This document shows positions 1 through 7,393 of a stretch of 64,000 bases of DNA, in pieces; the stretch's first letter is position 1, and each line of letters opens with the position of its first letter. Below the pieces are notes generated by a model. It had not been told where the DNA came from, did not search any database, and saw only the letters and a list, made by a program, of their open reading frames with translations. Source of the stretch: Micromonospora sp. WMMD812. GTDB taxonomy: Bacteria > Actinomycetota > Actinomycetes > Mycobacteriales > Micromonosporaceae. The DNA lies in contig NZ_CP114904.1 in NCBI RefSeq assembly GCF_027497215.1, positions 372,001-436,000 of the forward strand. The letters run 5' to 3'. The translations under genes and the position numbers were made by a program.

Positions 1-634
1 TGAGGTACGCGTGCATCTTCTCGACCTCGCGCGGCAGATCGTCGGCGGCGACGGTGTCCAGCCGGGGCACGGTCGCCAGTCCGAGGACGGAGGCCCGCCC
101 GAGCAGGTCGTCCTCCGACAGGAACCGCTGGCCGCCGCCGTCCCGCCAGGCGGCGATGCGCTCGGCCGGCCAGTCGAGCAGGGCCGCCGGCTCGTCGAGC
201 ACCGCCACGTCGAAGAGCCGGTGGCCCACCTGTCGGCTGCCGGTGTAGTTGCGCGACGCCGCGGTCACCTTGCCGCCGTAGACCTCGAGGTAGAAGACGG
301 TGAGTCGCTCGTCCGCCGCGGCCGCGCCCACGGTCTCGGCCACCGGACGCAGCGCGTCGACGATGCCGAGCGCCGGGTTGCCGATCAGATCGCCCCGGGC
401 GTACAGCAGTTCCTCCCGGCTCCCGATGAGGTACGACCCGTCAGGCAGCACGACGATCCGGCCGTTCGTCCCGTCGATCTTCTCGGTGAGGGTGACCGGC
501 CCGGTGAACTCGACGCACTCCTCGAGCAGCCCTCCGTTGCGAGGGTCGAGGCGGTGGTACGTCGGGATCGACGGGTACTTGGTCATCGAGTTGATCGCCT
601 TGAGGTCGACCGTACGGAGGTCGATGCTGGACAC
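1..634 (-). CDS. RNA ligase family protein (partial, 3' end outside window)
   Basis: The 211 visible residues carry the nucleotidyltransferase motif EKIDGTNGR, whose Lys52 would be the adenylated lysine of the RNA_ligase/DRB0094-type family. A downstream FYLEVYGGK segment fits the following ligase motif. Such enzymes seal nicks in RNA; the cellular substrate is unknown. The start is the GTG at 634 because GAGGAG lies 4 nt upstream; an in-frame ATG at 646 has no ribosome site. The stop codon lies beyond base 1, so the C-terminal domain cannot be judged. The gene lies downstream of the chitinase on the same strand, but a strong hairpin (660-685) separates them. Family assignment rests on motif I and overall resemblance. 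Confidence 0.75.
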   Translation of the reverse strand, partial: MSSIDLRTVDLKAINSMTKYPSIPTYHRLDPRNGGLLEECVEFTGPVTLTEKIDGTNGRIVVLPDGSYLIGSREELLYARGDLIGNPALGIVDALRPVAETVGAAAADERLTVFYLEVYGGKVTAASRNYTGSRQVGHRLFDVAVLDEPAALLDWPAERIAAWRDGGGQRFLSEDDLLGRASVLGLATVPRLDTVAADDLPREVEKMHAYL

Positions 635-659
635 GGCACTCCTCATCACCGCTAGGGAC

Positions 660-685
660 CGTCGGCGCCCCACTGGGCGCCGACG
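660..685. terminator. 11-bp hairpin between chitinase and RNA ligase genes
   Basis: CGTCGGCGCCC (660-670) pairs perfectly with GGGCGCCGACG (675-685) around a 4-nt loop. There is no U-tract, as usual for actinobacterial terminators. It lies 85 nt after the chitinase stop and would separate it from the ligase gene. Confidence 0.7.
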
Positions 686-769
686 TTGGGCGGGCAGCGT
701 AACCCGCCCTCCCCGCCCGGCCGCGCGAATTGTTCCGTCTGGTGCGGAGGCGTCAGGGCACCACACCGG

Positions 770-2302
770 TCAGGGCAGCGCCTTCAGGAAGGGGCCGTGC
801 TGAAGCCGGAATTCCCAGCTGTAGTAGCGGTCCCAGTTGATCGACCAGGTCATCAGGCCCCGGAACGCGGGGTTGGCGCCGCTACGCGGGGTGTAGGCGC
901 CGCAGCCCTGGCCGCGGACCAGGCAGGTGACGGCGGCCTGCACCCCGGCCGGGGCCAGGTAGCCGTTGCCGGCGCTGACCGAGGAGGGCGCGCCAAACGC
1001 CACCTGGTCCTCGCGCAGCGGCGGGAACACCGCCGCGGAGTTGCCGGCGACCGGGAAACCGGCGAGGAGCATGTCGGTCATCGCCACGTGGAAGTCCGCG
1101 TTGCCCATCGTGTGGTACTGGTTGTCGAGCCCCATGATCGGGCCCGAGTTGTAGTTCTGCACGTGCAGCACGGTGAGGTCGTCGCGGAGCGCGTGGATGA
1201 CCGGCAGGTACGACCCGGCGCGCGGGTCCTGCCCGCCCCACGGGCCCGGCCCGTAGAACTGGTAGCCGAGCTGCACGAAGAACGTCTCCGGCGCCATGGT
1301 GAGCACGAACCCGGCGCCGTAGCGCTGCTTGAGGGTGCGGATCGCCGCGATCAGGTTGACGATCACCGGGGTGGTGGGATTGCGGAAGTCGGTGTCGCCG
1401 GCGTTCAGGTAGAGCGAGTGCCCCTCGAAGTCGATGTCCAGTCCGTTCAGCCCGTACCGGTCGATGATCGCGGAGACCGACCGGACGAAGGTGTCCCGGG
1501 CCGCGGTGGTGGTGAGCTGTACCTGCCCGTTCTGGCCGCCGATGGAGAGCAGCACCTTCTTGCCCTGCTGCTGCTTCGCCCGGATCGCCGCGGTGAACTC
1601 GGCCTCGGTCTCGACGCCCGGGCACTCACTGGCCGGGCAGAGCTGGAAGCGGATGTCGCCGGAGGTCACCGAGGTGGGCTCGCCGAAGGCGAGGTTGACG
1701 ATGTCCCAATCGGCCGGCACGTCGGCCATCCGCAGGTAGCCGGAGCCGTTGGCGAAGCTCGCGTGCAGGTATCCGATCAGCGCGTGGCGGGGCAGGCCGG
1801 TGGCCGGGGGAGTGGTCGGCGGCGGCGTGGTCGGCGGCGGCGTCGTGGGTGGGGGTGTGGTCGGCGGTGGCGTCGTGGGTGGGGGTGTGGTCGGGGTGCC
1901 GCCACCGCACGGCGCGCCGTTGAGCGTGCAGTCGGTGGGCGAGCCGGAGCCGGTGGCGAGGAAGCCGAAGGAGACCGAGGCTCCCGGGGCGACGGTGCCG
2001 TTCCAGGACCGGTTGGTGAAGGTGTGCCGCTGGCCGGAGCTGCTGACCGTGGCGTCCCAGTAGGAGCCGAGGGTGGTGCCGGCGGGCAGGGTGAGGGCGA
2101 CCTGCCAGCCGTTGAGCGTGCCGGCGCCGCCGTTGGTGATGGTGTACTTCCCCTCCCACCCGGTGCCCCAGTCGGCGGTCTTCACGAACGTGGCGGTCGG
2201 GCCGGCGGCCTGCGCCGGCGCGGCCAGGGTGAGCGTCGCGGTGGCGGCGGTGGCGAGCGCCGCGACGGCGGCGAGCAGCAGGGTGCGGGCAGGACGACGC
2301 AT
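770..2302 (-). CDS. secreted GH18 chitinase with N-terminal CBM2
   Basis: Secreted enzyme expected to hydrolyse beta-1,4 bonds in chitin. The 510-aa product has a signal peptide (residues 1-33, MRRPAR start, hydrophobic core, APAQAAG cleavage region), a cellulose/chitin-binding CBM2 domain (about 35-130, with conserved tryptophans), a TTPPP-repeat linker (about 135-170) and a GH18 barrel to the end. The catalytic motif GLDIDFE is present, with Glu293 the proton donor. The ATG at 2302 has GGGAGG about 6 nt upstream and directly precedes the signal peptide. Longer readings upstream are repeat-derived and discarded. The AT-rich leader holds a dyad (2343-2359). Confident in family; exo/endo mode unknown. 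Confidence 0.93.
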   Translation of the reverse strand: MRRPARTLLLAAVAALATAATATLTLAAPAQAAGPTATFVKTADWGTGWEGKYTITNGGAGTLNGWQVALTLPAGTTLGSYWDATVSSSGQRHTFTNRSWNGTVAPGASVSFGFLATGSGSPTDCTLNGAPCGGGTPTTPPPTTPPPTTPPPTTPPPTTPPPTTPPATGLPRHALIGYLHASFANGSGYLRMADVPADWDIVNLAFGEPTSVTSGDIRFQLCPASECPGVETEAEFTAAIRAKQQQGKKVLLSIGGQNGQVQLTTTAARDTFVRSVSAIIDRYGLNGLDIDFEGHSLYLNAGDTDFRNPTTPVIVNLIAAIRTLKQRYGAGFVLTMAPETFFVQLGYQFYGPGPWGGQDPRAGSYLPVIHALRDDLTVLHVQNYNSGPIMGLDNQYHTMGNADFHVAMTDMLLAGFPVAGNSAAVFPPLREDQVAFGAPSSVSAGNGYLAPAGVQAAVTCLVRGQGCGAYTPRSGANPAFRGLMTWSINWDRYYSWEFRLQHGPFLKALP

Positions 2303-2342
2303 CCGGACCTCCCGGTACGAGTGCCGTCGGATCGACGGATGC

Positions 2343-2359
2343 ACAATTATTAGGATTGT
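2343..2359. promoter_or_regulatory. dyad in AT-rich chitinase upstream region
   Basis: ACAAT (2343-2347) and ATTGT (2355-2359) flank TATTAGG in an AT-rich island (about 2340-2372) inside very GC-rich DNA, about 40 bp upstream of the chitinase start. It is a candidate promoter/operator. The regulator is unknown, and no DasR-type or GAGAGCGCTCTC site is seen here. Confidence 0.4.
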
Positions 2360-2474
2360 TAACTGTAAATGTCCAGGGGTTGCCATGGCCCTGTTTCCGC
2401 CGTGCCGGGCAGCGGTCCGGGCAGCCGTGCCGTGCGGCGCCCGGCGTGGCCGTTCGGTCCTCCGACGGCGGTCG

Positions 2475-2566
2475 TCGTGCGGGGCGGCGGTCGGCGTGGT
2501 CGGTGGGTCGTGCGGGGCGGCGGTCGGCGTGGTCGGTGGGTCGTGCGGGGCGGCGGTCGGCGTGGC
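2475..2566. repeat. 33-bp tandem repeat, about 2.8 copies
   Basis: Two identical 33-bp units (2475-2507, 2508-2540) and a partial third copy (from 2541) lie between the divergent chitinase and Phd-like genes. The top strand is G-rich with many GG runs. No gene is assigned to this stretch. Confidence 0.85.
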
Positions 2567-2600
2567 CGTTTCTGTCGTACCCGGGCGGGAGCATCCATTC

Positions 2601-3014
2601 ATGGCTGTCCCCGCGCTGCCCCCTCGATCCGACCAGCCACGCGCCCTGCCGCTGCGCGAGGTGCGCACCCGGCTCACCCAGCTCGTCGCGCTGGCCGAGG
2701 CCACCGACACCGTCACGGTCGTCACCCGGGACGGCGACCCCCGCCCGGTCGCGGCGATCGTGCCGGCCGGCGCCGCCCGCACCTTGGCGCAGACCCGTGC
2801 CGACGCCGACCGGCTGGCCACCGTCACCGCCGGCTGGGCCCGCCGCCTCGACGAGCTGCACCGGCAGAGCAGTCGCCGGCACGCCGACGAGCTGCGCGCG
2901 GTCCGCGCGGCCCTCGCTCAGGCCTGGGCCGAGCTCGACCGGCGGGCGGCGCCGGGTGGCGACCCGGTGCTGGCCCGGCTCCGAGCCGCCCACGCCGACC
3001 TGCTCGCCGACTGA
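2601..3014 (+). CDS. Phd/YefM antitoxin-like protein with helical C-terminal extension
   Basis: The product is 137 aa. Residues about 15-60 (LREVRTRLTQLVALAEATD, then VTRDGDPRPVAAIVPA) match the DNA-binding fold of Phd/YefM antitoxins. The rest is an Arg/Ala/Glu-rich, probably helical tail, longer than the usual 80-90 aa antitoxin. The ATG at 2601 has GGGAG about 11 nt upstream. No toxin gene (RelE/Doc/PIN) follows; downstream is a gene-free repeat region. It may therefore be an orphan antitoxin or a regulator with this fold. Function is inferred from fold resemblance only. Confidence 0.65.
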   Translation: MAVPALPPRSDQPRALPLREVRTRLTQLVALAEATDTVTVVTRDGDPRPVAAIVPAGAARTLAQTRADADRLATVTAGWARRLDELHRQSSRRHADELRAVRAALAQAWAELDRRAAPGGDPVLARLRAAHADLLAD

Positions 3015-3191
3015 TCCACTCATCCGTCCGGCGTCGCGCGGCCCCGCCCTTCCGGTCCCGCGCGGACGCGCATGGGTGACCACCTGCCGACTTGATCCCG
3101 TGAGTGGTGCCGTGCCGGCCCTCGGGGCTGACGCCTGCCGGCCCCTGTGGTGGGCGCCCTGCCGACCTGTCCGCGGCAGTGGCCGACCCGA

Positions 3192-3431
3192 GCGATCGGC
3201 GTCGTGCCGGCCCGTGTGATTGGCGTCGTGCCGACCCGTGTGATTGGCGTCGTGCCGACCCGTGTGATTGGCGTCGTGCCGACCCGTGTGATTGGCGTCG
3301 TGCCGACCCGTGTGATTGGCGTCGTGCCGACCCGTGTGATTGGCGTCGTGCCGACCCGTGTGATTGGCGTCGTGCCGACCCGTGTGATTGGCGTCGTGCC
3401 GACCCGTGTGATTGGCGCCGTGCCGACCGTG
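3192..3431. repeat. 24-bp tandem repeat, 8 perfect plus 2 diverged units
   Basis: Eight identical units (3216-3407) start GTGATTGGCGTCGTGCCGAC; diverged units flank them at 3192-3215 and 3408-3431, and further decayed copies follow. As the unit is 8 codons long, one frame reads VIGVVPTR repeatedly. Perfect identity of the central copies points to recent expansion or slippage. No spacers are present, so this is not CRISPR. Confidence 0.93.
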
Positions 3432-3544
3432 TGATTGGCGCGCCGTGTCGACCCCTAAGCATGGCGCTGTGCCGACCCGCATCGGTGCCGCCGCCGTACT
3501 CGGCGATTGGCGCGGATCGGTCGGGAAGATCAACTCCGTTGGGC

Positions 3545-3585
3545 CGATACGGCGGTGTCCCGCTCGGTCGGATACCGCCATATCG
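3545..3585. repeat. imperfect hairpin sharing GGATACCGCC arm
   Basis: The arms 3545-3560 and 3570-3585 pair with one mismatch and one G-T pair. The right arm contains GGATACCGCC, also found in the hairpin at 15631-15675. It lies in gene-free DNA. Confidence 0.6.
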
Positions 3586-3854
3586 CCCCGCTGGTGTCGA
3601 TCAAGCGGCTGCCGGCTCGATCCCCTCGATCTCCGGGCGTCGAGTGTCGGCTGCGGCATCACCGGACTGGCCGGGCCGCCCGCACCCGGCGCCCAGGTCG
3701 GCTGGGCAGGCCGCTCGCGCTGGCTGCCCGGGGCCGCCCGCGCCCGCCGCCTGCGCCGCCGCTCGCGCCCGCCGCCCGCGTTTGCTGGCCGGGCCGCCTG
3801 CGCCCGCCGCCCGCGCCCGCCGCCCGGACGCTGGGCCCAGGCGGCCCGGTGCGG

Positions 3855-4247
3855 TCAGCAGTTGCGCAGTTCAGGCGACTGGTTGAGCAGTTGACCACGG
3901 GGCGAGATGAACGCCCGGTACGTGGCCGAGTCGACCGCCGCCGGCTGGAACGCGGCCACCCGGTGGCAGTTCTGGAAAGCCAGCCGGACACCGAAGTGCC
4001 GCTCCAGGCCGCCCCGGATCGCGTCGCTGGCCAGGGCGCGCAGCAGTTGCCCGCGGTCGGCCTCGGTCGCCGGCGGCTCGATGTTGTCGGCGTGATCGGC
4101 TCCGCTGGCGTGGAGTTCGGCGACCACCCGGCTCACGGTCTGCCAGGCGTACGGCAGCGACTCCCGGACACAGGCGACGAAGTCGGCGTCGTCGACCGGG
4201 CCGCGTTCGGCGGCGTCGAGCAGGGTGGGTGACACGGTGAGGGACAT
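3855..4247 (-). CDS. SCO5389 family protein
   Basis: Conserved actinobacterial protein of unknown function, 130 aa. The family is recognised from SLTVSPTLLDAAERG, ALASDAIRGGLERHFGVRLA and the C-terminal LLNQSPELR; the length is normal for the family. Two ATGs compete: the one at 4247 has GGAGG 6 nt upstream, while the one at 4253 touches the GGAGG, so 4247 is chosen. It lies downstream of smpB on the same strand, across a 310-bp repeat-containing gap, so it probably has its own promoter. No catalytic motif, signal peptide or membrane segment is visible. Confidence 0.88.
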   Translation of the reverse strand: MSLTVSPTLLDAAERGPVDDADFVACVRESLPYAWQTVSRVVAELHASGADHADNIEPPATEADRGQLLRALASDAIRGGLERHFGVRLAFQNCHRVAAFQPAAVDSATYRAFISPRGQLLNQSPELRNC

Positions 4248-4369
4248 GCTCATCCTCCATTCGGAAACGAAAACCGTTGCCACCAACGGTCTGGGGTCGA
4301 GCAGACCACGAGGTCGGGGCGGGGTCAACAGTGGACCGGCGCGCCGACTGCGGACACGCCGACGGTCGG

Positions 4370-4499
4370 CGCGGGAGGGGCGCGGCCGGCGCGGTTGGGC
4401 CGAGATCGCTCGGCGCGGGAAGGGCGCGGCCGGCGCGGACGGGCGAGGTCGCTCGACGCGGGAGGGGCGCGGCCGGCGCGGACGGGCGAGATCGCTCGA
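4370..4499. repeat. 43/44-bp tandem repeat, 3 copies
   Basis: Three units (4370-4413, 4414-4456, 4457-4499) contain GGGCGCGGCCGGCGCGG and end in a GATCGCTCGA-like sequence. They fill most of the gap (4248-4558) between smpB and the SCO5389-family gene. No gene or clear promoter is seen in that gap otherwise. Confidence 0.85.
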
Positions 4500-4558
4500 C
4501 GCCCCAATGGGCCGGGTGCGGGCGGTATCGAAGGATCTCGGAGGTGCGGACGGCCGGG

Positions 4559-5047
4559 TCAGCCGCGGCGGGGCCGGCCCTTGAGGTGCCGGCCCAGCTC
4601 GCGGGCGATCTCCCGGTTGGCGTCCCGTTCGGCGAGGGCCTGCCGCTTGTCGTACGACCGGCGGCCCTGGGCCAGCGCGAGTTCGACCTTGGCCCACCCG
4701 TTGTCGAAGTACATCGACAGCGGCACGAGCGTGATGCCGCCCTCCCGGGTCTTCGCCAGGATCCGTTCGATCTCGACCCGGTGCAGCAGCAGCTTGCGGG
4801 TCCGCCGCGGTTGGTGGTTGGTCCAGGTGCCGAAGCCGTACTCGGCGATGTGCAGCCCGTACAGCATGATCTCGCCGTCGCGCTCCTGGGCGAACGCGTC
4901 GGCCAGCGACGCGCGCCCCTCTCGCAGCGACTTGACCTCGGTGCCCATCAGCACGATTCCGGCCTCGTACGTCTTGAGCACGGTGTAGTCGTGCCGCGCC
5001 CTCTTGTTGGACGCGATCAGCCGGCGCTCGGGCTGCCTGGAGCTCAC
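4559..5047 (-). CDS. smpB: SsrA-binding protein SmpB
   Basis: SmpB binds tmRNA and delivers it to stalled ribosomes for trans-translation. The 162-aa product has the normal length and the family sequences [47 protein letters not shown] and a basic C-terminal tail. The GTG at 5047 overlaps the stop of the upstream LysR gene by 4 nt (GTGA), suggesting translational coupling; no good Shine-Dalgarno is visible. In many actinobacteria smpB follows prfB/ftsEX, which are not here. No ssrA gene was recognised nearby. Confidence 0.97.
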   Translation of the reverse strand: MSSRQPERRLIASNKRARHDYTVLKTYEAGIVLMGTEVKSLREGRASLADAFAQERDGEIMLYGLHIAEYGFGTWTNHQPRRTRKLLLHRVEIERILAKTREGGITLVPLSMYFDNGWAKVELALAQGRRSYDKRQALAERDANREIARELGRHLKGRPRRG

Positions 5048-5967
5048 CCGCCCGAGGATATCCGGCGACCGGGTCGGAGTTGGGCGGCCGTGTCGGTCAG
5101 GAGGGGCAGCAGGGCGGCCACCGACGGGGAGTGGTGCCGGTGGGCGACCGTGGCGGCGTACACCCGCCGGGCCGGCGCGTCGTCGGCGTGCAGCCGGAGC
5201 AGGGCGAGGTCGGCCGGGGTGGCCCGGACGGCGAGCGCGGGCACCAGCGCGACGCCGAGGCCCGCGGCCACGCAGCCCAGCTTGCCGGTCCAGTCGGCGG
5301 CGACGATGTCGATCCGGGGCCGGAAGCCCGGCGGCATCGTGGCGCGCATGAACGGGTCCGCCGCGTCCCTGGACCCGGCGATGAAGCTGTCCCCGGCCAG
5401 CTCGGCCAGGCGGACCCTGTCCCGCGCGGCGAGCGGGTGCCGCCGGGGCACCGCGACCAGCAGGCGCTCGTCCAGCAGGTGGTGCAGGGCGAACCGGTCG
5501 GCGTCCAGGGGCTGGTCCGGCGGGGCGCTGACCACGGCGAGGTCGGCGTCGCCGGCGAGCAGTCGCTCCAGCAGGGCGGGGGTCAGCCCTTCGACCAGGG
5601 ACAGGGCGACCGCGGGGTACGCGGCGCGGTACGCCGCCAGCGCCCGGGGCGCCAGCGCGGCCATGGCCGTCGGGAAGGCGCCCACCCGCAGCCGGCCGCC
5701 GCCCAGGCCGCGCAGCGCGTCCAACTCCCGGCGGGCGCTGGTCAGGCGGTCGAGCACCGCCTCGACGTGCGGGAGGAGATGCCGGCCCTCGTCGGTCAGC
5801 GTCACGCCGCGGGGCAGCCGGTCGAAGAGCACCACGCCGAATTCCGCTTCCAGCGCGGCGATCTGCCGGGACACCGCCGACTGGGTGTAGCGCAGCTCCC
5901 GGGCGGCGGCGGTGATCGACCCGTGCCGGACGACGGTGCGCAACACGTCGAGCGCCTCGATCTGCAC
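5044..5967 (-). CDS. LysR family transcriptional regulator
   Basis: The 307-aa protein has an N-terminal winged helix (residues 3-62, including [25 protein letters not shown]) and a LysR substrate-binding domain (about 88-290). It is divergent from the oxidoreductase/RidA pair, and a perfect T-N11-A box lies between them, so control of that pair and of itself is likely. The GTG start at 5967 gives the standard [14 protein letters not shown]-terminus. Its stop overlaps smpB by 4 nt, placing smpB under read-through from this promoter. The inducer is unknown. Confidence 0.92.
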   Translation of the reverse strand: MQIEALDVLRTVVRHGSITAAARELRYTQSAVSRQIAALEAEFGVVLFDRLPRGVTLTDEGRHLLPHVEAVLDRLTSARRELDALRGLGGGRLRVGAFPTAMAALAPRALAAYRAAYPAVALSLVEGLTPALLERLLAGDADLAVVSAPPDQPLDADRFALHHLLDERLLVAVPRRHPLAARDRVRLAELAGDSFIAGSRDAADPFMRATMPPGFRPRIDIVAADWTGKLGCVAAGLGVALVPALAVRATPADLALLRLHADDAPARRVYAATVAHRHHSPSVAALLPLLTDTAAQLRPGRRISSGG

Positions 5968-5988
5968 GGGATCAGCCTACGCCGAGTC

Positions 5989-6003
5989 ATGCGGCGCACG
6001 CAT
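5989..6003. promoter_or_regulatory. LysR-type T-N11-A operator
   Basis: Perfect dyad ATGCG-GCGCA-CGCAT, fitting the T-N11-A rule (T5990, A6002). It lies midway between the divergent lysR and oxidoreductase genes. Confidence 0.7.
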
Positions 6004-6061
6004 GGCCGCCATGCCCAACATTCGCTGGTCGCATCGGCTGCTGGCGCCTACGGTCGGCGGC

Positions 6062-6901
6062 ATGACAGAGATCGCCGTACTCGGCACCGGCCGGATGGGC
6101 ACGCCGATCGCCCACCGCCTGCTCGCCGCCGGCCACCCGGTCACGGTCTGGAACCGCACCGCCGCCCGCGCCGAGCCGCTGCGTCGGGCCGGCGCCCGGG
6201 TGGCCGCCACACCCGCGGAGGCCGTCCGCGGCGTCCACCTGGCCGTCACGATGCTCACCGACCCCGCCGCCGTCGACACCGTCCTGTTCGGGTCCGACGG
6301 CGCCGCGGCGGCCCTGCCCCCCGGCGCGTGCCTCGTCGAGATGTCCACCATCGGGCCGGACGCCGTGCGCGCCCTCGCCCGCCGGCTGCCCGACGACGTG
6401 CACCTGGTCGACGCGCCGGTCGGCGGGAGCGTCGACGCCGCGGCGGCCGGTCGGCTCCGGATCCTCGCCGGCGGCCCGGCCGCGGCCGTCGAGCGGGTGG
6501 GCCCGGTGCTCGCCGCGCTCGGCACCGTACGCCATCTGGGGCCCACCGGCGCCGGCGCGGCGGCCAAGCTGGTGCTCAACACCGCCCTGCTGGTCGGGGT
6601 CGCCGGTGTCGCCGACGCGTTGTCCGTGGCCCGCGCCGCCGGGGTGGGCCGGGAGGCGGCGCTCGACCTGCTCCGTGAGGGACCGCTCGGCGCCGCGGTC
6701 GCCCGGGCCACCGCCGTCGACGCCGACTTTCCGATCGCTCTCGCCGGCAAGGACCTCGGCCTCGTCCTCGGCGACCTGGCCGGGACGGCCGTTCCACTGG
6801 TCCGGGCGGCCCAGGCGGCACTGGCCGCCGCGCCCGACCCGGCCGCCGACATCGCCACCCTCACGACCCCTGCCCTCCTCAGCACCCTGGAGCACCTGTG
6901 A
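6062..6901 (+). CDS. NAD(P)-dependent oxidoreductase, beta-hydroxyacid dehydrogenase family
   Basis: The 279-aa protein belongs to the 3-hydroxyisobutyrate/tartronate-semialdehyde reductase superfamily. The N-terminal Rossmann motif is VLGTGRMGTPIA, followed by DAPVGGSVDAAAAG (substrate-binding signature) and GAGAAAKLVLN, whose lysine is the family's catalytic residue. It would reduce or oxidise a small hydroxyacid or semialdehyde, or act as an imine reductase. The ATG at 6062 starts exactly at the Rossmann strand; the ribosome site is weak. It overlaps the RidA gene by 4 nt (GTGA) and is divergent from the LysR gene. A RidA partner suggests a reactive enamine/imine intermediate, which is inference. 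Confidence 0.88.
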   Translation: MTEIAVLGTGRMGTPIAHRLLAAGHPVTVWNRTAARAEPLRRAGARVAATPAEAVRGVHLAVTMLTDPAAVDTVLFGSDGAAAALPPGACLVEMSTIGPDAVRALARRLPDDVHLVDAPVGGSVDAAAAGRLRILAGGPAAAVERVGPVLAALGTVRHLGPTGAGAAAKLVLNTALLVGVAGVADALSVARAAGVGREAALDLLREGPLGAAVARATAVDADFPIALAGKDLGLVLGDLAGTAVPLVRAAQAALAAAPDPAADIATLTTPALLSTLEHL

Positions 6902-7314
6902 AGCTGACCCTCGACAACCCGGACTCTGTCGCCGCGCCCTTTGGGGACCGGTTCGCCCACGTGGCCCGCGTCGACCTGGCCGGCGGCGCGCTGCTGGTCC
7001 TCGCCGGGCAGGTCGGTGTGGACGACGCCGGTCGGCTGGTCGCGCCGGGCGAGGTCGTCGCACAGTCCGAGCGGATCTTCGAGATCGTCGCCGGGCTGCT
7101 CGCCGCGCACGGCGCCGGCCTGGCCGACGTGCTGCACATCCGCAGCTTCCTCACCGACCTCGACGACCTGCCCGGCTACGCCGCCGTCCGTCGCCGGCTC
7201 TTCACCGGCGCCCTGCCGCCGGCCAGCACCACGGTCGAGGTGAGCCGCCTGTTCCTGCCCGGCGCGGTGATCGAGGTGGAGGTCACCGCCGCAGTGCCGG
7301 CCAGGCCACGCTGA
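6898..7314 (+). CDS. RidA family protein (enamine/imine deaminase)
   Basis: The 138-aa protein is of the YjgF/YER057c/UK114 family: LLVLAGQVGVDDAGRLV, VLHIRSFLTDLDD and STTVEVSRLFLPGAVIEVEV. RidA proteins hydrolyse reactive enamines/imines made by PLP enzymes. The conserved arginine (HIRSFLTD) aligns with the catalytic Arg, and the C-terminal IEVEVTA matches the acidic end of the fold. Translation is coupled to the upstream dehydrogenase by a GTGA overlap. The substrate is unknown. Confidence 0.9.
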   Translation: MKLTLDNPDSVAAPFGDRFAHVARVDLAGGALLVLAGQVGVDDAGRLVAPGEVVAQSERIFEIVAGLLAAHGAGLADVLHIRSFLTDLDDLPGYAAVRRRLFTGALPPASTTVEVSRLFLPGAVIEVEVTAAVPARPR

Positions 7315-7393
7315 CCGGCGACCGCGCCGGCGCGGCACCCGCCCCGGTGAATCCGTCAGCCCGCGGCGGACGGGGCGCGCCGGCGCGGCTCGA

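Larger units (their letters stand above)
3015..3854. other. gene-free, repeat-rich stretch
   Basis: No supportable gene in 840 bp. It holds a 24-bp tandem repeat (3192-3431), degenerate copies of it out to about 3475, an imperfect hairpin (3545-3585) and a C-rich low-complexity block (about 3690-3840). Long open frames across it are a by-product of repeat units divisible by three. Confidence 0.7.

Noticed and set aside
2601..3014. Full toxin-antitoxin operon
   Set aside because: Only the antitoxin-like gene is present; no toxin-like frame follows within the gene-free region.
3192..3431. Possible CRISPR array
   Set aside because: Units are contiguous 24-mers without spacers, and no cas gene is present.
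1626..3662. Long minus-strand reading frame with HTGRHDAN repeats, and similar frames on both strands across the repeats
   Set aside because: They are open only because the 24-bp unit lacks stops; they overlap the chitinase and Phd-like genes in other frames and have no ribosome sites or protein-like composition.
3430..4558. tmRNA (ssrA) next to smpB
   Set aside because: No tmRNA ends, tRNA-like T-arm or ANTKR...ALAA tag frame was recognisable on either strand.
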